Of a DNA stretch of 64,000 nt, positions 8,564 to 16,368 are shown in pieces. Source of the DNA: Petrimonas sulfuriphila. Its GTDB lineage: Bacteria; Bacteroidota; Bacteroidia; Bacteroidales; Dysgonomonadaceae. The stretch lies in NCBI RefSeq assembly GCF_051201015.1, contig NZ_JBPEHI010000011.1; one strand, written 5' to 3'. A program made the position numbers and the translations under genes. Each line of letters opens with the position of its first letter. Within the stretch, counting starts at the first letter, position 1. The notes beneath the pieces were generated by a model. That model made no database searches, had not been told where the DNA came from, and saw only the letters and a list, made by a program, of their open reading frames with translations.

Positions 8564-9355
8564 ATGTCCATCCACCTTAACAACTCACTTTCTGTCGTAA
8601 AAATTGGCGGAAACATTGTCGATAACCCTGAAGCTTTAACTGGTTTCCTAAATGACTTCCACCAGTTGAAAGGAAGGAAATTACTCGTTCACGGCGGCGG
8701 AGTAATGGCTTCAAAAATGGCCGAACGACTGGGAATCAAGACTAAAATGGTTGAAGGCCGACGGGTTACGGATGCCGAGACATTGCAATTGGTAACGATG
8801 GTTTATGCCGGATGGATCAACAAAAGTATCGTCGCTGCCCTGCAAAAAATCGGATGCAACGCTATCGGACTTTCGGGAGTTGATGCCAACTGTATTCCAT
8901 CGGAACGCCGGAACCCGGAACCCATCGACTTCGGATTCGTAGGCGACCCCATCACCTGGAAAATGGACGGGAAACTCCTCTCCACTTTCATTGAAAACGA
9001 CGTTATCCCGGTTTTTTGCGCAATCACCCATGACGGCAACGGTTCGCTGCTCAACACCAATGCCGACACAGTGGCCTCATCGCTTGCCGTAGCGTTGTCG
9101 AAGCACTATCGCACTACGTTGTATTACTGTTTCGAAAAAGAAGGTGTTTTGCGGGACATCAATGACAAAAACAGCCTGATCCCATTGATAAACCGGGAAG
9201 CATTTATCCAGCTGAAAGGGCAAGGCGTGATTGCCGACGGGATGATCCCCAAGCTCGACAATTCATTTAACGCCATACAGGAAGGCGTATCCGAAGTTGT
9301 GATCCTACATGCGAGAAATTTACTGAAGAAAACAGGGACAAGGTTAATTGGATAA
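8564..9355 (+). CDS. argB: N-acylglutamate kinase
   Basis: Phosphorylates the gamma-carboxyl of N-acylglutamate, the second step of arginine synthesis. The amino acid kinase fold is seen in KIGGNIVDN near the start, the HGGG loop (residues 44-47), and the NTNADTVASSLA block that binds nucleotide. The length of 263 residues is typical for the short, often arginine-insensitive form, which lacks an N-terminal helix extension. With a succinyl-type ArgF' next to it, the substrate is probably N-succinylglutamate. Confidence 0.92.
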   Translation: MSIHLNNSLSVVKIGGNIVDNPEALTGFLNDFHQLKGRKLLVHGGGVMASKMAERLGIKTKMVEGRRVTDAETLQLVTMVYAGWINKSIVAALQKIGCNAIGLSGVDANCIPSERRNPEPIDFGFVGDPITWKMDGKLLSTFIENDVIPVFCAITHDGNGSLLNTNADTVASSLAVALSKHYRTTLYYCFEKEGVLRDINDKNSLIPLINREAFIQLKGQGVIADGMIPKLDNSFNAIQEGVSEVVILHARNLLKKTGTRLIG

Positions 9356-9363
9356 AAGTCAAG

Positions 9364-10437
9364 ATGCCCATGAACAAAGAATATATCCGTCGTTCGGCCA
9401 ACCTGCTGAAAGAATTGGTTTCTCTGAAATCTTTTTCAGGCGAAGAAAAAGTGCGGAGTGATTTTTTGTGCAGCTATCTTTCCGAAAGAGGGGTAGAGAC
9501 GGAACGGTCAGGCAACAACATTATTGCCCGTCAGCCACACCACAACATGGCGAAGCAAACACTAATGCTCAATTCGCATATCGATAGCGTAAGGCCTGCT
9601 GCAACCTATACTTTCGATCCGTTTAATCCGCCTTTATCCGACACCCACATTTTCGGGCTAGGCAGCAACGATGCTGGGGCAAGCGTAGTTTGTCTGTTGC
9701 AGACGTTCTTGCATTTTTACGAATCTGAACTGCCTTTTAACCTTATGTTGGTTTTATCCTGCGAAGAAGAAAATTCGGGGCCAAACGGGATGACTCGTCT
9801 CGCAAAAGAACTTCCAGACATTGATTTTGCCCTTATAGGCGAACCGACTGGGATGCAGGCTGCTATTGCCGAGCGAGGGCTACTGGTTATCGATGGAATA
9901 GCTTCCGGTGTGAGCGGACATGCGGCGAGAGACGAGGGCGTGAATGCGCTGTATATCGCCCTGGAGGATATTCAGACGATGAGATCGATTAAGTTTGACA
10001 AGATATCACCGACAATGGGCGAAGTGAAACTTACCGTTACACAGATTTCCGCCGGTACGCAACATAACGTTGTTCCGGATAAATGTACTTTTGTAGTGGA
10101 TATCCGTCCAACCGACCAATACACCAATCCGGAAATCCTGCAACTTCTCCGGGTTAACGTAAAAAGCAAACTCTCCGCCCGAAACCTCACGAACAAAAGT
10201 TCGGCTACGCCATCCGATCACCTGTTGATAAAAGCAATCGGGCAATTAGGAGTGAAAACATATGTCTCCCCCACTACTTCGGACTGGATGCGTATTTCCT
10301 GTCCGGCCATCAAAATGGGTCCGGGCGAATCGGCCCGCTCCCATCAGGCCGATGAATTCGTGTTGGTCAGCGAACTGGAAAGCGGAATAGCCGGATACAT
10401 CCGTTTTATCGAAGAAATGACAAAAATCATCAAATAA
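9364..10437 (+). CDS. argE: M20-family N-acyl-ornithine/citrulline deacylase
   Basis: Zinc hydrolase of the M20 family (357 residues) that removes the acyl group late in arginine synthesis. Metal ligands are visible as H in NSHIDSV, D in GSNDAGAS, the catalytic and ligand glutamates in SCEEENSG, and a final His near SARSHQADEF. In this pathway type the carbamoyltransferase acts before deacylation, so the true substrate is probably N-succinylcitrulline. Two ATGs lie 6 bases apart (9364 and 9370); either could be used. It follows argB by 8 bases. Confidence 0.88.
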   Translation: MPMNKEYIRRSANLLKELVSLKSFSGEEKVRSDFLCSYLSERGVETERSGNNIIARQPHHNMAKQTLMLNSHIDSVRPAATYTFDPFNPPLSDTHIFGLGSNDAGASVVCLLQTFLHFYESELPFNLMLVLSCEEENSGPNGMTRLAKELPDIDFALIGEPTGMQAAIAERGLLVIDGIASGVSGHAARDEGVNALYIALEDIQTMRSIKFDKISPTMGEVKLTVTQISAGTQHNVVPDKCTFVVDIRPTDQYTNPEILQLLRVNVKSKLSARNLTNKSSATPSDHLLIKAIGQLGVKTYVSPTTSDWMRISCPAIKMGPGESARSHQADEFVLVSELESGIAGYIRFIEEMTKIIK

Positions 10438-10481
10438 AAAACTCTTCCGTCAATCAGCGGATAGATTTAGAAAGAGAAACT

Positions 10482-11777
10482 ATGGCAAAAATCTGGAACA
10501 AAGGCTTCGATGCCGATAAGTCAGTAGAAAACTTTACGGTGGGAAAGGACCGGGAATTCGATTTGCGGCTGGCAAAATACGATATCATGGGTTCGATGGC
10601 GCACATAAAGATGTTGGTAAAAATCGGATTACTAAAAAAAACCGAAGAAGAAACATTGCGCCTGGAATTGCAAAAGATCCTCGCTGAAGTGGAAAAAGGA
10701 AATTTCAACCTCAACACCGATGCTGAAGATATCCATTCGCAAATAGAGGCAATGCTCACCGAAACGCTGGGTGAAACAGGGAAGAAGATCCATTCTGGGC
10801 GCTCGCGAAACGATCAGGTATTGGTGGATCTGAAGCTTTTCTTCAAGGACGAAATCCGGAAAATAAAAGCAGATGCCTTGCAGCTTTTCGACTTATTACA
10901 GTTGCTGAGTGAAAAACACCGATCGGTCCTGCTGCCCGGATATACCCACGGACAAATAGCAATGCCATCATCTTTCGGACTGTGGTTCGGAGCATACGCC
11001 GAAACGCTCGTGGACGATATGCATACACTGGTTTCCGCGTGGCGGGTTGCCAATCAGAATCCTCTCGGTTCTGCTGCCGGATACGGTAGTTCATTCCCAC
11101 TCGATAGAGAGATGACCACACGTGAACTCGATTTCGAAACCCTGAATTACAACGCGGTTGCAGCACAGATGGGAAGAGGAAAAACCGAAAGGATCCTCGC
11201 TTTCAGCGTAGCGTCGTTCGCATCAACGCTTAATAAGCTGGCTGCCGACAACTGCATGTATCTATCTGGAAATTATGGATTTATCTCCTACCCTGACAAC
11301 CTGACTACCGGATCGAGTATTATGCCGCACAAAAAGAACCCCGACGTCTGGGAGCTTATCCGCGCGCACAGCAATCGGTTACAAAGTCTTCCCAACGAAA
11401 TCGCCCTGATGACCACCAACCTGCCCCACGGATACCATCGTGACTTCCAATTGCTGAAAGAAACTCTTTTTCCGGCACTTGAAGCGTTGCACACGCTCTT
11501 CGAAATGACTCATTTTATGCTTTCACACATTTCAGTAAACAAGAATATTTTGAAAGACGAAAAATACCGCTACCTCTTCACGGTGGAAAAAGTCAACGAA
11601 CTTGTCCTGCAGGGTATTCCGTTTCGTGAAGCCTACAAACAAATCGGGCAGGAGGTGCAGGAAGGTACTTTTGCCTTTCAACCTGTTCTTAACCACACAC
11701 ACGCGGGAAGCATTGGAAATTTATGTACGAATGAGATTCGAACAAAAATGGAAAACGCAATGAAAGGAATCTGCTAA
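10482..11777 (+). CDS. argH: Argininosuccinate lyase
   Basis: Splits argininosuccinate into arginine and fumarate, the last step of the pathway. The fumarase/aspartase superfamily signature GSSIMPHKKNPD is present, and the N-terminal HSGRSRNDQV block is the substrate site. The length of 431 residues is slightly short of the usual 450-460. It ends the arginine run; no T-rich terminator hairpin is clear before the next promoter at 11820. Confidence 0.95.
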   Translation: MAKIWNKGFDADKSVENFTVGKDREFDLRLAKYDIMGSMAHIKMLVKIGLLKKTEEETLRLELQKILAEVEKGNFNLNTDAEDIHSQIEAMLTETLGETGKKIHSGRSRNDQVLVDLKLFFKDEIRKIKADALQLFDLLQLLSEKHRSVLLPGYTHGQIAMPSSFGLWFGAYAETLVDDMHTLVSAWRVANQNPLGSAAGYGSSFPLDREMTTRELDFETLNYNAVAAQMGRGKTERILAFSVASFASTLNKLAADNCMYLSGNYGFISYPDNLTTGSSIMPHKKNPDVWELIRAHSNRLQSLPNEIALMTTNLPHGYHRDFQLLKETLFPALEALHTLFEMTHFMLSHISVNKNILKDEKYRYLFTVEKVNELVLQGIPFREAYKQIGQEVQEGTFAFQPVLNHTHAGSIGNLCTNEIRTKMENAMKGIC

Positions 11778-11819
11778 TTTTCTCCTAACCATTTGCAAGC
11801 CTCATATCGCTTTTTTTAT

Positions 11820-11827
11820 TACTTTTG
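11820..11827 (+). promoter_or_regulatory. Promoter -7 element of the pta operon
   Basis: TACTTTTG, identical to the -7 box of the arginine operon. A TTTG lies at 11792-11795, but its 24-base spacing is longer than the usual 19-21. The leader before pta is about 90 bases. Confidence 0.5.
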
Positions 11828-11922
11828 CAGAAGATTAATTTCAAATTGAAACGGGCGGTAGATCGAACAGGATTTACCTCCCGGATATCTTATTCCAAAA
11901 ACTCAATCGTCATACAAAATCT

Positions 11923-12936
11923 ATGAACTTAATTAACGAAATTATCGAGCGTGCAAAAGCCGATAAACAACGAATCGTTCTCCCTGAAGGGACGGAAACT
12001 AGAACTCTTCAGGCTGCAGACCAGCTTGTCCGGGATGGGGTGGCAGAAATAATTCTCCTCGGAGATCCGCAAGAAATTAACTTACTGGCTAATCAGCTTG
12101 AATTGAAAAATATTGGGAAAACCCTCGTTATCGATCCTAAGAACCACGACAAAAAACAAACCTACATTGACCTGTTGGTGAAACTCCGGCAGGCCAAAGG
12201 AATGACACCCGAGAAAGCGGCCGTTTTGGTGGAAGACCCGCTCTATCTAGCATGCCTGATGATTAAAAACGGTGATGCGGACGGCGAAATTGCCGGCGCA
12301 CAAAATACTACTGGCGATGTGCTCCGCCCGGCTTTGCAGATCATCAAAACATCACCGGGAGTAAGCGTAGTATCCGGAGCATTTATTATGTTTACGAAAA
12401 CAACGCAATACGGGAAAGACGGCATCCTTATTTTTGCCGATTGTGCAGTCATGCCCAATCCTACTGCACAGGAGCTGGCATCCATTGCTATAGCATCGGC
12501 ACAAACCGCACGCGGCATTGTTGGGGTTGAACCGCGCGTGGCTATGTTAAGTTTTTCGACCAAAGGAAGTGCCCAGCACGAAATGATTGATAAGGTGGCG
12601 GAAGCTACCCGCATTGCCAAAGAGATCGCTCCCGATCTGCTCATTGACGGTGAGCTCCAGGCCGATGCTGCGCTGGTTCCATCTGTTGGAGCAAGCAAAG
12701 CTCCCGGAAGTGCGATTGCAGGGCAGGCCAACGTATTGGTTTTTCCCACGTTGGAAGCCGGGAATATCGGATACAAACTTGTCCAGCGGTTAGGCAATGC
12801 CGAAGCGGTTGGCCCCATTTTACAAGGGATGGCAGCTCCGGTAAACGATTTATCCCGCGGATGTTCGGTTGATGACATTTACAAAATGGTTGCCATAGCA
12901 GCTAATCAGTCCATTGCTGCAAAATCAAAAAAATAG
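11923..12936 (+). CDS. pta: Phosphate acetyltransferase
   Basis: Converts acetyl-CoA and phosphate to acetyl phosphate, the first half of acetate fermentation. The protein of 337 residues is the short form without the N-terminal regulatory domain. Family blocks seen are RIVLPEGTETRTLQAA near the start, GAQNTTGDVLRPAL, PNPTAQELASIA and GELQADAALVP. Its last codons lie in a 15-base tandem duplication (12925-12939 and 12940-12954) that also carries its stop codon. Confidence 0.95.
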   Translation: MNLINEIIERAKADKQRIVLPEGTETRTLQAADQLVRDGVAEIILLGDPQEINLLANQLELKNIGKTLVIDPKNHDKKQTYIDLLVKLRQAKGMTPEKAAVLVEDPLYLACLMIKNGDADGEIAGAQNTTGDVLRPALQIIKTSPGVSVVSGAFIMFTKTTQYGKDGILIFADCAVMPNPTAQELASIAIASAQTARGIVGVEPRVAMLSFSTKGSAQHEMIDKVAEATRIAKEIAPDLLIDGELQADAALVPSVGASKAPGSAIAGQANVLVFPTLEAGNIGYKLVQRLGNAEAVGPILQGMAAPVNDLSRGCSVDDIYKMVAIAANQSIAAKSKK

Positions 12937-12954
12937 AATTCAAAAAAATAGAAT
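12925..12954 (+). repeat. 15-base tandem duplication at the pta stop
   Basis: Two exact copies of TCAAAAAAATAGAAT. Each carries a TAG; the first copy supplies the stop of pta, and the second ends 1 base before the downstream ATG. This looks like replication slippage in an A-rich spacer. Confidence 0.7.
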
Positions 12955-12955
12955 A

Positions 12956-13930
12956 ATGAGTGAATTAATCATTGAACCTATCGAGAAGTATGGACTCAAC
13001 ATAAGCCATGAGAAGAAAGCGCTCTTCTCTAGAATAGGTGTTGTAGGGGCCGGAAAAGAAGGGCGAACCATAATCAGCCTGACAGCTTCGGCAGGGATGG
13101 ATGTGGTTTTTATGGATGAATCTCAAGAACGTATCGACATCGTTTTTGAAGAACTGAACCGGGTAATGGATCAGAAAATCAGCAAATGGGGATTGACGCA
13201 GTCGGAGAAAAAGGTTATCATGAACCGGATCACTCCCACACTGAGCTACGATGATTTTACCGGATGCGACCTGGTCATTGAGTGTACCCGATATTCAGAA
13301 TCGGGACGCCGCAGCACACCCGTTCGAAAGAATATTTTTAAAATACTGGATGAGATCCTGGAACCCGATGCCATTATCGCTACTAACGGCCCTACCGTCA
13401 TTATCAGTGAATTGGCAGCTGACCTTGTTCATAAAGAGCGCTGCGTCAGCCTCTATTTTCCCGTATCTCATCCCGATGCCCGGATTCTCGAGATCGTAAA
13501 GGGAATGTACACATCGGAAGAGGTGTACAATAGAATGGAAATTTTCGCCCAACTTATCAATTACCGGCCTCACCGGATAAATGAAAGTAACGGTAATGTA
13601 AGCATACGCTTACTGACGACAATGCTCAACGAATCTTGCCAGATGTTGTTGGAGAGGGTGAGCAGCATGCAGAGCATTGAAGAAACGTTTACCATCATTT
13701 ACGGACAGCGGTACGGTGTTTTCAGAATGGCGGATATCATTGGTATTGAACGTATTGTCACTATAATGGAAGCCATGTTTAACGATTTTGGAGAGACACA
13801 TTACAAACCCAATCCGTTGTTGTGGAAACTTTACCGTTCCAATCAGCTTGGCGTTCGGACAAGTAAGGGCTTCTACATCTATGATGAGAACGGAAACGTA
13901 ATTTCCGAAAATAAATCGTTGTTTAATTGA
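12956..13930 (+). CDS. 3-hydroxyacyl-CoA dehydrogenase-like protein
   Basis: NAD-dependent dehydrogenase fold of 324 residues. The Rossmann loop GAGKEG is at residues 31-36 and the acidic residue after strand 2 is D54 in FMDESQ. The C-terminal helical domain follows. The usual catalytic histidine block (HFFNPV) reads LYFPVSHPD here, so Tyr167 stands where the active-site His is expected. Classical 3-hydroxyacyl-CoA dehydrogenase activity is therefore doubtful. The open frame reaches back to 12914 inside pta, but the ATG at 12956 gives the natural N-terminus and avoids the overlap. It sits between pta and ackA in one operon, which points to an acyl-CoA or acyl-phosphate link. Confidence 0.8.
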   Translation: MSELIIEPIEKYGLNISHEKKALFSRIGVVGAGKEGRTIISLTASAGMDVVFMDESQERIDIVFEELNRVMDQKISKWGLTQSEKKVIMNRITPTLSYDDFTGCDLVIECTRYSESGRRSTPVRKNIFKILDEILEPDAIIATNGPTVIISELAADLVHKERCVSLYFPVSHPDARILEIVKGMYTSEEVYNRMEIFAQLINYRPHRINESNGNVSIRLLTTMLNESCQMLLERVSSMQSIEETFTIIYGQRYGVFRMADIIGIERIVTIMEAMFNDFGETHYKPNPLLWKLYRSNQLGVRTSKGFYIYDENGNVISENKSLFN

Positions 13931-13958
13931 GAAAAGTCAGAAATCATAAGTTGTTGAA

Positions 13959-15158
13959 ATGAAGATATTAGTATTAAATTGCGGAAGTTCTTCCATAAAA
14001 TACAAGCTTTTCGATATGAGAAGCAACGAGGTTATTGCACAAGGCGGTGTGGAAAAGATTGGCATGAAAGGCTCATTCTTGAAACTCACACTTCCCGATG
14101 GGCAGAAAGTTCAGCTCGAAGGAGAAATCCTGGAGCATCGTGCAGGGATTGAATACATTTTCGGTGTCATGTTGAGTGAGAAATACGGATGCATCCGGTC
14201 ACTCGATGAAATTGACGCTGTCGGACACCGCGTGGTACACGGCGGGGAACGTTTCAACAAGAGCGTGCTCATCACCGAAGAGGTCATAGAAATGCTGAAA
14301 GAGTGTATTGAGTTGGCGCCCTTACATAATCCCCCTAACCTCAAAGGTATTTACGCCATTCAGGAACTGTTGCCCCATACGCCACAGGTAAGTGTCTTTG
14401 ATACGGCCTTCCATCAGACCATGCCCGATTATGCCTATGTTTACGGATTGCCCTACTCGCTTTATGAAAAATACGGCATTCGCCGATATGGATTTCACGG
14501 CACGAGCCATCGGTACGTTTCAAAAAGAGCCTGCGAGTTCCTGAATGTCCCCTACGAATCTCAACGAATCATCACTGCCCATATTGGTAACGGCGTTTCC
14601 ATAACGGCTATAAAAAACGGCAAATCAGTGGATACAAGTATGGGGATGACTCCCGTTGAAGGGCTGATGATGGGAACCCGGTCAGGAGACCTGGATCCGG
14701 GGGTTATATCCTATATTATGGAAAAAGAACACATGAGCGCTTCAGGCATTTCCACCCTGTTGAACAAATTTTCGGGTGTTCTGGGAATCTCAGGAATCTC
14801 ATCGGATATGCGTGAGATAGAGGTCGGAATAAAAGAAAACAACCCGAGAGCGATTCTGGCACTAAACACTTACGACTACCGCATAAAAAAATACATAGGT
14901 GCATACAGCGCTGTTTTAGGCGGAGTGGACATCCTGGTATTTACGGGTGGTGTTGGTGAGAATCAGGCAATTACCAGGAGTGTCGTTTGTAAAAACATGG
15001 AGTATATGGGTATTGAACTTGATGAAGAATTAAACAGATCGGTCCGTGCGAAAGAAGTTGTGATCAGCAAACCCTCGTCAAAAGTGAAAGTACTCATCAT
15101 CCCCACCGACGAAGAATTGACCATAGCAAAAGACACCATGCAGATATTGGGGAAGTAA
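13959..15158 (+). CDS. ackA: Acetate kinase
   Basis: Makes ATP from acetyl phosphate, completing acetate fermentation with Pta. The ASKHA-fold protein has 399 residues, the usual length. Visible motifs are LNCGSSSIKYK at the start (signature 1), RYGFHGTSHRYVS (signature 2), the phosphate block HIGNGVSI and FTGGVGEN near the end. It lies 28 bases after the dehydrogenase-like gene and is followed by a strong terminator. Confidence 0.96.
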   Translation: MKILVLNCGSSSIKYKLFDMRSNEVIAQGGVEKIGMKGSFLKLTLPDGQKVQLEGEILEHRAGIEYIFGVMLSEKYGCIRSLDEIDAVGHRVVHGGERFNKSVLITEEVIEMLKECIELAPLHNPPNLKGIYAIQELLPHTPQVSVFDTAFHQTMPDYAYVYGLPYSLYEKYGIRRYGFHGTSHRYVSKRACEFLNVPYESQRIITAHIGNGVSITAIKNGKSVDTSMGMTPVEGLMMGTRSGDLDPGVISYIMEKEHMSASGISTLLNKFSGVLGISGISSDMREIEVGIKENNPRAILALNTYDYRIKKYIGAYSAVLGGVDILVFTGGVGENQAITRSVVCKNMEYMGIELDEELNRSVRAKEVVISKPSSKVKVLIIPTDEELTIAKDTMQILGK

Positions 15159-15174
15159 CGTTTAACTATCAAAA

Positions 15175-15212
15175 AACGTCGCCAGAGGATAACCCCACCT
15201 GGCGGCGTTTTT
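15175..15212 (+). terminator. Intrinsic terminator after ackA
   Basis: Stem AACGTCGCCAG / CTGGCGGCGTT (15175-15185 with 15199-15209, one G-T pair), followed by a T run. The A run on the left side means it could also stop minus-strand transcripts from the AraC gene at 15256-15627. Confidence 0.85.
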
Positions 15213-15255
15213 ACATAGGAAATTTTAGAGTAGAGTTTGTATTTATACAACCGAT

Positions 15256-15627
15256 TCAAGTTCTTTGAACAAAATTGCGATAATGTGATGGAGTAACTCC
15301 TGTATGCCTTTTGAACGTACGGGAAAAATAGGCCAGATCAATAAAACCGCAGTTCTTGGCAATTTCACCAATATTTTTATCAAAGTGAACCAGCTGTTTT
15401 TTGGCATGATTGACTTTCAACTGAATGATATAAGCATTGGTTGAATATCCCGAAGCCGCATTAATTTTTCTATTAAGCTGAGACACGCTCATGTTTAACT
15501 CTTTTGCTATTGAACCGGGAGACAGGCCGGGGTCAGATATTTTTTGGTTGATAATATCGGTAACCTTTTGAAGAAAAAACATATTCACCCGCATCGGTCT
15601 TGTTTCGTTTTTGAGAGCTGTTTTCAT
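15256..15627 (-). CDS. Stand-alone AraC DNA-binding domain protein
   Basis: Protein of 123 residues consisting almost only of an AraC helix-turn-helix pair: LSPGSIAKELNMSVSQLNRK and IGEIAKNCGFIDLAYFSRTF. It matches the output domain of the hybrid regulator at 20041-22956 nearly residue for residue, including the lead-in (MFFLQKV versus MIFLHNV) and the shared GVTPxxYRN end. It therefore looks like a detached hybrid-regulator output domain that has lost sensor, kinase and receiver. It has its own ATG and an intact frame. It may compete with or replace the full regulator at shared sites. It faces the ackA terminator. Confidence 0.8.
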   Translation of the reverse strand: MKTALKNETRPMRVNMFFLQKVTDIINQKISDPGLSPGSIAKELNMSVSQLNRKINAASGYSTNAYIIQLKVNHAKKQLVHFDKNIGEIAKNCGFIDLAYFSRTFKRHTGVTPSHYRNFVQRT

Positions 15628-16107
15628 GTTTTTATCTTTTTTGTTTTACTACATGAATATAGGTATTACAGACAGGCGCTGATGATCAGTCAGAATGAAC
15701 AGATCCTTATGGACTTATCTTCCAACCAAATCCGAAGACACCGTTAAGCTATATGAAGAATAATAAAAGGGCTTGAAAAGTATCCAACAACAGAATATCG
15801 CGCATGTTAAACATTATAATTTTTTAAAGAGATACATCGAGGGCCCTTTTATTGGCAATGCATCCATTCTCATACAAAAATAATTCGAGGTAGAAAAAAA
15901 CGTTAGGATTATTTACACAAAATTTAGGACTCAGTGAGCATTAACATTTCGCATATTTGTATTCCACACACATTATCTCTCAAATAACTAACTTATAAAC
16001 AACTAAATACGATCCAAAAATATGAATAAAGTTTGGATTGGATAAAGATAAATCTGCGAAGGAAGATTATTTCAATTACCTCACAAGTCACTGATTTTCA
16101 AGCAATT
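15628..16107. other. Intergenic region with an inverted repeat and a susC-type promoter remnant
   Basis: No convincing gene. It holds a perfect 11-bp inverted repeat (15762-15772 and 15843-15853), a promoter-like element at 15893-15970, an untranslated-leader-like stretch and then an ATG at 16022 whose frame stops after six codons. This resembles the promoter and first codons of a TonB-dependent receptor gene whose body has been lost. Confidence 0.4.
15893..15970 (+). promoter_or_regulatory. Promoter-like element A, related to element B at 19905-19985
   Basis: An A-run, TTAGGA, ACAAAATTTAGGAC, GAGCATTAAC and CATATTTGTA occur in order. The same blocks, with small changes and the same spacing, occur at 19905-19985. 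ATTTG is the -7-like part, pointing to the right. No intact gene follows on the plus strand. Confidence 0.5.
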
Positions 16108-16134
16108 AAAAAAGCCCCAATGAATATCGGAGCT
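16108..16134 (-). terminator. Intrinsic terminator of the subtilase operon
   Basis: On the minus strand the stem is AGCTCC/GGGGCT (one G-U pair) with a 10-base loop, followed by six T. It lies 23 bases after the stop of the last gene of the operon. Confidence 0.65.
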
Positions 16135-16157
16135 CTATGTGCTGAGAAAACACAAAA

Positions 16158-16361
16158 TTATTGAATAAAGAAATCTTCTTTTTCTTCCTCTATTGTAATA
16201 AAAAAATCAAATTTGGCTTCTGAAACTTCTTTTTCAGTTTCAAACTTAACAATCTTTAATCCTGGATAATATTTGCTTATTTTTATACCCAAGCCGGTTA
16301 ATCTCGTTTTAACTTCCTTAAAAGACCTACCGTTCTGTATAACTCCAAAGTATGTTTTCAT
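16158..16361 (-). CDS. Small protein resembling a stand-alone subtilisin propeptide (I9-like)
   Basis: Protein of 67 residues, last gene of the five-gene operon and 7 bases after the subtilase. The pattern KTYFGVIQNGRSFKEVKTRL, then YYPGLKIVKFETEKEVSEAK, then FFITIEEEKEDF alternates strand-helix-strand-strand-helix-strand. It recalls I9 propeptide/inhibitor domains of subtilisins. It has no signal peptide. The likely role is inhibitor or folding chaperone of the neighbouring subtilase, as known for separate I9 inhibitors in fungi. This is inferred from pattern and position; sequence similarity is weak by eye. Confidence 0.6.
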   Translation of the reverse strand: MKTYFGVIQNGRSFKEVKTRLTGLGIKISKYYPGLKIVKFETEKEVSEAKFDFFITIEEEKEDFFIQ

Positions 16362-16368
16362 ATTCTTA

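Noticed and set aside
12243..12878. 211-codon ORF on the minus strand
   Set aside because: Antisense shadow of pta, rich in Ala/Ser/Pro without any recognisable fold.
15175..15209. Inverted repeat considered as an operator or mobile-element end
   Set aside because: It is directly after ackA and followed by T residues, so a terminator explains it fully.
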